NCBI RefSeq assembly: GCF_006715145.1
Contig: NZ_VFMR01000001.1
Location: 62,001-126,000 of the forward strand
From: Microbacterium sp. SLBN-146
Lineage (GTDB): Bacteria; Actinomycetota; Actinomycetes; Actinomycetales; Microbacteriaceae
DNA: 64,000 nt
Reading direction: 5' to 3'
Shown in pieces: positions 15,001 through 24,000 of the stretch (the stretch's first letter is position 1; the number at the start of each line of letters is the position of its first letter). Made by a program: the position numbers and the translations under genes. The notes under the pieces were generated by a model. The model was not told the origin of the DNA, did no database searches, and was given only the letters and a program-made list of their open reading frames with translations.

Positions 15001-18000
15001 TCGCGACGGCCGCGGCGGCGTTGACGCCGCCCTGCGACGACGAGGCACTGGGCGTCGTCGCGGCACCGCTCGTCGCCCCGCCGTTGGCCGCCGCGACCCC
15101 GTCGGCGTGCGTGCGTTCGGCGGCGACGGCGTCGTCGACTCCCGAGCCCGAACCGCCACCCGACGTGTTCTCCGGGGCTCCCGCGGCGGATGCTGACGCG
15201 GTCGATCCGGCAGCCGAGGTCAGGAACGTCGCGAGGGTCACTTCGCCCGCCGTGACGCTGCGGGCGAGTTCGGTGAGCGCCGTGTGGTTCGCGATCGCGA
15301 GCGCCGCGCCGATACCGATCCCCGCATCGCCCGCGCCGAGCGTCGACGACGATGCCGTCGCGGTGGCCGTCGCATCGGTGACGGCGTCGAGGTCGACGGC
15401 CCCCGTCACGGCGACGAGCGCGCCGGACCCGATCCGGGCCGTCGAGGAGTCGGTGGAGAGCGTGACCGCGACGGCGGGCGAGAGCGCGACATCGCCGCCG
15501 GCCGCGCCCATGCGCGCTTCCGTGCTCGCGCGCGTCCTCGCTGCGGCCTGCAGCGCGAGGGAGCCGGCGCCCGTGACGATCGCACCGTCCGTGATCTCGG
15601 CCGTCGTCCCGTTCGTCACGATCGCGAGGGCGACCGACGCACCGAAGCCCAGGTCTCCGGCATCCGTGACACCCGCGCCCGCGGGGAGAGCCGCGACCGT
15701 CGTCGCGAGCCGGCTGACGGCCGCGGCGCTCAGCGCACCTCCCGTGAGGGCGACGGTCCCGTCGATCGATGCGCGGGTCTGCGCGCCGACGATGGCGAGA
15801 GCGAAGGATCCCGCGACCGAGACGCTCCCGCCGCCCGCACCCGCGACGGAGCGGGCGCTCGTCGTCGACGTCTCGTCGGCGCCGTCGAGGACGAAGGTCG
15901 CCGTCGCCGTGAGAGCGCCGGCCGTGACGGTGACGCCGACGGGGACGACGGCACGATTGACGACGTCGGCGAGCGTGATCGCGACCGCGGCGCCGATGGT
16001 GGCGTCCGCCCCCTGCGATGCCGATCCGTCGGCACTGGACGCCGCATCGGCGTTGACCCCCGTCGACAGGGTCACGGTTCCCGTCGCGGCGAGGGCGATC
16101 CCCGGCGTGAGGAGCGTCTCGGCCCGCACGGTCGAGAGAGTCACGGCGACGGCCGCCGCGGCGTTCACGCCGCCCTGCGACGACTCCGCCGCGGGTGCAG
16201 AGCTGCCCGCTCCCGCGCCACCGCTCGCGACCGACGTGTCGGACGCGTGCGCGCGCTCCGTCTCGATCGCCTCGTCGACGCCCGTTCCGGCTCCGCCGCC
16301 GGCGCTGTTCTCCGGCGCCCCCGCGGCCGAAGCCGACGCCGTGGAGGACGACGTCGAGATGTTCGTGGCCTGCAGTCCCACCGCGCCGGTCGCGGAGAGG
16401 CTCCGCGCGAGCGCCGTTGTCGCCGTGTGCGTCGCGATCGCGAGTGCGAGGGACAGCCCGATCCCCGCGTCGCCGGCGGCGAGGGTCTGCGACGACGACG
16501 TCGCGGTCGCCGTCGCCCGCTGAGAAGCGGATGCCGCAAGCGCGCCCGCGAGCGTCGTCTCGGCACCCGATCCGATACGCACCGCCGTCGATACCGTCGA
16601 GAGCGTCACCGCGACGGCCGGCGCGAGGGCGACGTCTCCCCCGCGCGCACCCATGCGCGCTTCCGTCGTCGCGGAGCTCTGCGCGTCCGCCGTCACGCCG
16701 AGCGATGTCGCGCCCGTGAGGGTCGCCCCATCGCCGAGCTCCGCGGTCGTGGACTCCGTGACGAGCGCGAGGGCGACCGACGCGCCGAACCCGAGGTCGC
16801 CGGCATCCGTCACTCCGATACCGGACGGGAGCGCGTTGACCGTCGTGGCCGTCCGCGCGACCGCGACGACCGCGACGGCACCCCCGCCCGCCGTGCCGTC
16901 GATGCCCGCGCGGACCGTGTGACCCGTCACGGCGAGGGCGAACGATCCCGCGACCGAGATGCTCCCGCCGCCCGCGCCCGCGACCGACCGCGCCGAGGTC
17001 GTCGAAGTGCCGTCTCCGCCCGGGACGATCTGGTCTGCTCGCACGGTCAGGTCCGGGCCCGTGACGACGGCACCGGCCGCGACCGTCGCCGTTGTCGTGA
17101 CGGTTGCGAGCGTGATCGCGACAGCGGCGCCGATCGTGGCATCCGCCCCCTGCGATGCCGACCCGTCGGCGCTCACGGCGGCATCCGCATCGGCGCGGGC
17201 GAGGATCGTGACGGCCCCCGTCGACGTCAGCGTCGCCCCCGAGAGGATCGTCGCGCGGGTCGTCGCCGTCGCGAGGGACACGGCGACCGCCGCCGCGGCG
17301 TTGATCCCGCCCTGCGACGACGCTGCGCTCGGCGTCGTCGCGGAGCCGGATTCTTCCGCCCCGTGGGCGGCGGCGGTCGCGTCGGCGTGGTCGCGCTCGG
17401 CGGAGAGGGCGTCGTCCACTCCCGAACCGGCGGATCCACCCGTTCCGTTCTCGGGCGCCCCCGACGCCGATGCTTCCGAGGTCGCCGTCGCCGTCGAGAG
17501 CGTGCGCGCCTCAAAGGCCGCGCTCTGCGCCGACAGGTTCCGGCCGAGCTCGACGATCGTCGTCGCGTTCGCGATCGTGAGGGCCAGGGCGAGTCCGACG
17601 CCCGCGTCGCCCGCGCCGACCACGATCGCACCCGCCGTCGTCGAGGAGGCTGCGCGCTGATCGGCGAGGAGCGTGACGGCGCCCGTCACGACGAGGGGTG
17701 TGCCGGCAGAGATCCGTGCGGCGACGTCGGTCGTTACGAGAGCGACGGCTGCTGCGGGAGCGATCGCGACGCCGCCTCCCGCCGCACCCATGCGCGCCTC
17801 CGTCGTCACGGCGGAAACCCCGACGGCCGTCAGCGACAGTGCCGTGGCCCCCGTGAGCGACCCCGTCAGCTCGGCCGTCGACGACGCCGTGACGACGGCG
17901 AGCGCGAACGACGCGCCGATGCCGAGATCTCCGGCATCTGTCACGCCCTGTCCCGCGGGAAGAGCCGAGACCGCGACGGCCGACGAACCGGATGCCGCGA

Positions 18001-21000
18001 CGACGGCGCTCCCGGAAAGCGTCGCCGTGCCCTCGAGCGCGGCGCGCGTCTCGTGCGTCACGATCGCGATCGCGACCGATCCCGCGACCGAGACGCTGCC
18101 CCCGCCCGCACCGGCGACCGATGCGGCCGTCGTCCGCGAGACGCCGTCGTCGGCGTCGGCAAGACCGCGGGCCACGAGTTCGAGGCTGCCGGCGGTGACC
18201 GAGACGCCGGTCGGCACGACGGCGCGGGTCGATGCGTCGGCGAGCACGAGCGCGACGGCGGCGCCGATCGTGGCGTCCGCCCCCTGGGACGCGGATCCGT
18301 CGGCACGTGCCGTCGCGTCGGCGTCGATCGCGGCGTCGAGGCGCACGGCATCGGTCGCGACGAGCGCGATCCCCGGTTCGAGCACCGTCGCGGCGGTCGC
18401 GGTCGAGATCACGAGCGCGACCGCTGCGGCCGCATTGACCCCGCCCTGCGACGTCTCGGCCGACGGGGTCGTCGTCGTCCCCGCACCCGATCCGCCGTTC
18501 GCGGAGGAGACCGCGTCGGCGTGTCCGCGTTCGGCGGCGAGCGTGTCGTCGACGCCGGCGCCTCCTGCTCCGCCCGGGTTGGCGGGATCGCCGGAGTCCG
18601 CGTCGTTCTCGGGAGCGCCCGATGCCGACGCCGTCGACGTCGCGGTCGTGTCGGAGGTCTCGTGGGCGATGAGGACGACCCCCGCCGCCGTGATGCTGCG
18701 GGCCAGCGTCGCCGTCGCGGCGTGCGTCGCGATCGTGAGAGCGACAGCGACACCGATGCCGGCGTCGCCCGCCCCGACGACGATGGCACCCGCCGTCGAC
18801 GTCGCCGCTGCCGTCTGACGCGCCGCGAGCTGCAGGGTGCCCGTCACAGTGGTGGGTCCGCCTGAGCCGATCGACGCCGTCGTCTGCACGTCGGACAGCG
18901 CGATCGCGACGGCGGGGGTGAGGGCGACTCCGCCGCCGCTCGCGCCCATGCGTGCTTCGGCGAGCGTCTCCGCCGTCGTGTCGGCCGTGATCGTGAGATC
19001 GGAGACGCCGGTGAGGGATGCTCCCGCCGCGACGGCTGCGCGGACCCCGATCGTCACGAGCGCGAGGGCGACGGACGCGCCGAGACCGAGGTCGCCGGCA
19101 TCCGTCACCCCCTCGCCCGCGGGAAGTGCCGCGACGGTCGTCGTGACTGACGTCCCCGCCCCGATCGCGACGGTCCCCCCGCTCGCCGCTCCCTCCACGA
19201 GAGCAGCGACGTCGATGTTGGTGATCGCGAGGGCGACGCTGCCCGCGACCGAGACCTTCCCGCCGCCGGCGCCCGCCGTCGATCGCGCCTCGATGACCGA
19301 GGTCGTGTCGGCGCCGTCGGCGACGGTCGATGCGAGGAGTGTCGTCGCCGGGCTCGTGACGGCGCCCGCGACGACGGCACGGTTCGACACGGTCGCGAGA
19401 ACGATCGCGACCGCCGCGCCGATCGTCGCGTCGGCGCCCTGCGATGCCGAGCCGTCGGCGACAGCGGCGGCATCCGTGTTCTCGCCCGCCGAGATCGCCA
19501 CGGCACCGGCCGACGTGAGGACGACGCCCACGTCGAGGGATGCTGCGACCCGTGCGTCGGCGATCGTGACGGCGACGGCGGCGGCGGCGTTGACGTCGCC
19601 CTGCGAGGTCGACGCGCTCGGCGTCGCAGCCGCGGACCCCGCGCCCGAGCCACCGGCCGCGGTCGCGACGGTGTCGGCGTGGTCGCGCGTCCCGGCGACC
19701 GCGTCGTCGACGCCCGATCCGGCGGCACCTCCGGGGTTGGTCGCGTCGCCCGAGTCGGCCGGGTTCTCCGGCGCACCGCCCGCCGACGCGGCGGCCGTCG
19801 CGCTCGAGCGGGAGATGCCCGCCGCGGCCAGCGTCGTCGTCCCCGTCACGGTGGCGCTCCGGCCGAGCGCCACCGTGACGACGTGCGTCGCGATCGTGAG
19901 CGCGAGACCGAGGCCGACGGCCGTGCCGTCGGACGTACCGGTCGCCGCACGCGCTTCCGTCGTCGCGACCGCCCGCTGGCCCGCCGTGACCGACAGGGCG
20001 CCGCCGACCGTCAGCAGGGCGCCCGTTCCGATCGACGCGCGGGTCGTGACGGTCGAGAGGGTGACGGCGGCGAAGGGCGCGACGGCCGCGTCGCCCCCGC
20101 GCGCCGAGCCCTGTGCGACGGCGGTTGCGGCATCCGTCGTCGTCGCGGCGATCGTGACGTCGCCCGCACCCGTGACGACGGCCGCGTCTGCGATGACGGC
20201 GGAGACGGTGTGGTCGACGCTCGTCAGCGCGAACGCCGCGCCGATGCCCGTCGTCGGGGTGCCGGCGCCGGCGTCGGAGAGAACGGCCCGTGTCGTGGTC
20301 TCGGACGCCGAGGTGGCGGAGACGGAGAGGGTTCCGCCGTCGAGAGCGGCGGTGGCACCGGCGCCGATGCCGGCGGTGGTGCGGAGGACGACGACGGCGA
20401 TGGCGACGGATCCTGCGACCCCCAGGTCGCCTCCCGAGCCCTGCCCGCCCGTGGCTGTCGTGGTGAAGCGGTGCGACGCGTCGTCGACGCCTGCGGCGTT
20501 CTGCGGTGCGATTCCCGCCGTGAGGTGGAGCGCGTCTGCGGTGATGCTGGTCGAGGGGCCGACCTCGGCGCGGACGATGACGTCCGCCAGAGTGATCGCA
20601 ACGGCCGCGGCGATCGTGGTCCCGCTCGGTGGCCCGCGATCCGACGGCGATCCCGACGCCGTCGATGCCGCCGACAGGTTGCCGAGCGCTTCGAAGCGGA
20701 CCGTCGGCGCGATGATCGCGATGCCTGCGACCGACACATCCGCCGTCAGCTGGTGCATCGTGAGGGCGAACGCGGCGGTCACGGTGACCTCGCCCTGCGG
20801 CGTCGAGGGACTCGGCAGCGGCGTCGATCCGCTGCCGCCCGTTCCGTCGTCGGCCGCGCCCGTCGATGGCGCCACTCCGTCGGCCCATGTCCGGGCATCG
20901 CCGGCCTGGGCCGCGGGGGTCTGCGTCGCAGGAGCGTCCTCGCCCGGTGCCCCCGTCGCGGACGCCGTCGCGGTCGTCGCCGACGAGGCCATTCCGACGG

Positions 21001-24000
21001 CGCGGAGCGTGATCGACTCGGCCGTCAGGTCGCGTACGAGCTCAGACCGGACCACGTGATTCGCGAAGGTGAGGGCGACGACCGCCGCAACGGCCGCGCC
21101 ACCTTCGGCGCTCACGTTGCCGGTCGCGGTTGTCGTGATGGGCGCGATCTGCGTCGCCGTCGAGACGAAGGCCCCCGCGAGCGTCAGCGGCGATCCTGTT
21201 CCGATGCGCGCGAGGGTCGTGACGTTGTGGATCGTGACGGCCAGCACGGCAGAGATCGCGGCATCGGATGCCACGCCACCCCGCGCCTCCGTCACGGCCG
21301 GGGCCGTCGTGTGTGCCGTCACGGTCAAATCGGCCGCCTCCGCGAGCGTCGCGCCGTCCGAGATTTCGGCCGTCGCGGAGTCGTTCACGACGTTGAGTGC
21401 GACGCTCGCGCCGATGCCCGTCGTCGCGCCTGCCTGCGCGCCCGGAAGAGCGCGAGCGATCGTGTCGTGGTCGCCGCGGGCCGTGAAGGCGAGATCGGCA
21501 CCCGGCGCGGTCACCGTCGCGCCCGGATCGATCGCGGCGCGTGTGCGGAAGGTCGACGCGTTGATGGCGAGGGCACCCGCGGCTCCGACGCTCGAGGCCC
21601 CTCCCGCACCCGAGACCGACTCGGCGCGGTATTCGTTCACCCCGGCGACCGTGCGGGGCGCCGCCGTCGCGGTCGCCGTGACGCCGTCCGCGGTGATGTC
21701 GACGTTGCCGATCCGCGCTTCCGTCCGCGTGCTCGCGAGGTTGACCGAGACGCTGACTCCGACGCCTGTCGCCGATCCGCTGACGGCCGAGCCGTCGGCA
21801 TCCGTCGACGCGGAGCCGGACGACGTCGCCGTCACGGCGGCGCCCGCACCACCGGCGACGATCGCGATGGGGACCGCGCCACCGAGGAGCGCGCCGGTGT
21901 CCTGCTGAAGATCGGAGAACGCCAGCGCTCCCGCGACCCCGATCGCTCCGCCGGGCGCCGACGCGTATCCGCCGGGCTGCGCGGCGGTGGCGGTCGCCGT
22001 CGCGGGCGACGTGCCGTTGGCCGTCGCGCCGCCGGGGCTCGCCGTCGCGGTCGTCGTGAGCGTGTGCGTCGAGTCGGCGAGGATCGTGAGCGCGCCGCCC
22101 GCGGCGATGCCGGCGGGTGCGGTCGTGTCGACGACAGCGGCCGTGCGAGTCGTCGCGCGCGTCGTGGCGACCGCGGCGCCCGCCGTCGCAGCCGTCGCGT
22201 CAGCGGTCGTCGTCGCGGTCGTGACGGTCGTCGCGGCGAGGAGGACCGTGCCGCCCGCGGCGATCGTCGAGGCGTCGGTGACCTCGGTGACCGCCGTGTT
22301 GTCGATCGTCGCGATCGCGACGGCGGCATCCACGGCTGCGTCGGCACCCGTGCCCGTCGACGACGTCGTGAGCGTCGCCGTCGAGCTGCTCGACAGGGCG
22401 ACGTCGCCCGACGCCTCGATGCGCGAGGCACCGGTCAACCGCACGGCTGCGGAGGCGGTGCTGTCGCCGAGGGCGAGGCCGAGGGTCGCACCGGGGTCGA
22501 CCGTGCTCGTCGCCGTCGCCGTGAGCGTGACGCCCGCGCCGCGGAGGATCGCGTCGACGAGGCGGACCTCGGCGGATGCGGGAGTGTCGTCGGTGGACTC
22601 GGCGAGGGCGGCCAGCGTGATGTCACCCGACCCCGCGTCGACCGTCGCACCGTCGGCGATGATCGTCGCCGACACGAAGACGAACGTGACGCCGAGGAAT
22701 TCGAGGATGCCGAGGATCCGGATCGTCGCGCCGACGCCCGTCGAGCGGACCGTGAACGTCGATGTCGGCCGGACCGAGTGCGACTCGAACGAGTTCGCGA
22801 TGCTCCGCACGAGGATGTGGCCCGGGTTGACGGCATCCGGTGCGACCTCCACCGTGTCGCCGTCGGTCGCGTCGGAGAAGTCGAAGTCTGCCGTCGTGAC
22901 GGGACCGACCGGCTCGAGGCCGTCGTAGGCGATCGTGCGACCACCGACGACGAGCGTTCCGGACTGCGGCCCCGTGGGGCGCGAGGTGATCGACGGCTGG
23001 GTTCCTTCGAAGCGCAGGACGTCGTAGCCGCCGGCTCCTCCATCGACCGAACCGATGAAGCCCGAATCCGCGACGACGACATCGTCGCGGTTGCCGGCCG
23101 CACCCTGCAGTGCCGAGAAGCCCGAGAAGCGCTGCGCCCCGACGGTGCCCGCACCCTCGCCCGTCACGCGCCAGGTCGTGTCGTCGGCGGGACCCGCGAG
23201 CCGGTGGTTCGCACCGGTGGCGACGAGCTCGCCGACGCCCGCGAACGAGATCGCTCCGACGGATCCGGCTCCGGCACCGTTCGATGACCAGACGACGCCC
23301 GTGCCGGAGATCGCGAGCGATCCCGCCGACGAGACCGCGACCGTGAGGCCGAGCGAGGCCGGCAGCGTGATCCGACCTCCCGCCGAAAGCGCGAGGGACG
23401 AAACGGATGCCGCGGGCCGACGCTGCTCGACGCCGTCGACGACGGCGACGATGTCCGCACCGTCGATCGAGATCGTGATCGAGCCCGTCGTCGTGAGCGC
23501 CCAGACCGCGGGAGTCGCGGGCTGCTCCGCGGCGGGTGCCGTCGGCTCCGCACTCTCGGGCTCGGACGTCGTGGCGCCGGACGTGTCCTGCTCGGACGCA
23601 GCCGGGTCGGACGCTCCGGGGTCGGCGGCGGTGGGCTCCGCGGGAACGGGCTCGGCGGGAGCCGGGTCGACGGGGGCAGGCTCGACGGGAGCCGGGTCGG
23701 ACGTCGCGGGCTCGACGGGAGCGGGGTCGGACGTCGCGGGCTCGGTCGCCGGCTCGGCGTCGGCGGGAGAGGCCTCCGTGGCGTCGAACGGACGGACCGA
23801 CAGCATCGCGGGAGCGCCCTCGACATCGGCCGGATCGACCGGCGCACTCGGTGCCGGGTCGGGCACGGGCGTCGGGTCGGGGGTGGGCGTCGGGGTCGGA
23901 GTGGGCGTCGGGGTCGGCGTCGGCGTCGGAGGCACGGGGGGCGTCGGAGGTGCCGGCGGCGCGGGCGGCGTCGGCAGCCCGGGGATGTTGGGAACCGGCG

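Larger units (their letters stand above)
8231..20955 (-). repeat. Eleven tandem superrepeats (about 1.14-1.18 kb, 380-390 aa) inside the giant gene
   Basis: Twelve Gly/Ser/Asp-rich linkers, each beginning with a GAPEN/GAPQN/GAPGE motif, lie near 20.95, 19.77, 18.61, 17.45, 16.31, 15.17, 14.03, 12.88, 11.73, 10.56, 9.40 and 8.24 kb. Between them each unit repeats the same order of motifs: ADGSASQGADATIGAAVAIT, VAGAGGGSVSVAGSFALAVV, ALPAGAGVTDAGD, ASVAL, TEARMGAxGGDVAL and xxxLTIANHT. Units are diverged, most similar in the 11.7-15.2 kb zone, and degenerate towards both ends. The arrangement suggests repeated duplication of a module made of short beta strands (beta-helix or beta-solenoid expected). 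Linkers containing DSGDPxNPGG occur in four units. Confidence 0.85.

Noticed and set aside
488..15196. A 4,902-codon open frame on the plus strand
   Set aside because: It is the exact antisense register of the giant gene; it exists because that gene uses no TTA, CTA or TCA codons there. Its translation is Arg/Asp/Gly-rich without domains or a signal.
8231..20955. Could the regular repeats be a CRISPR array?
   Set aside because: The units are over 1.1 kb, coding, and diverged; no short identical repeats with unique spacers are present, and no cas genes are seen.
15284..23287. Further long plus-strand frames (15284-18865 and 19679-23287)
   Set aside because: Same antisense register as above; shadows of the giant gene.
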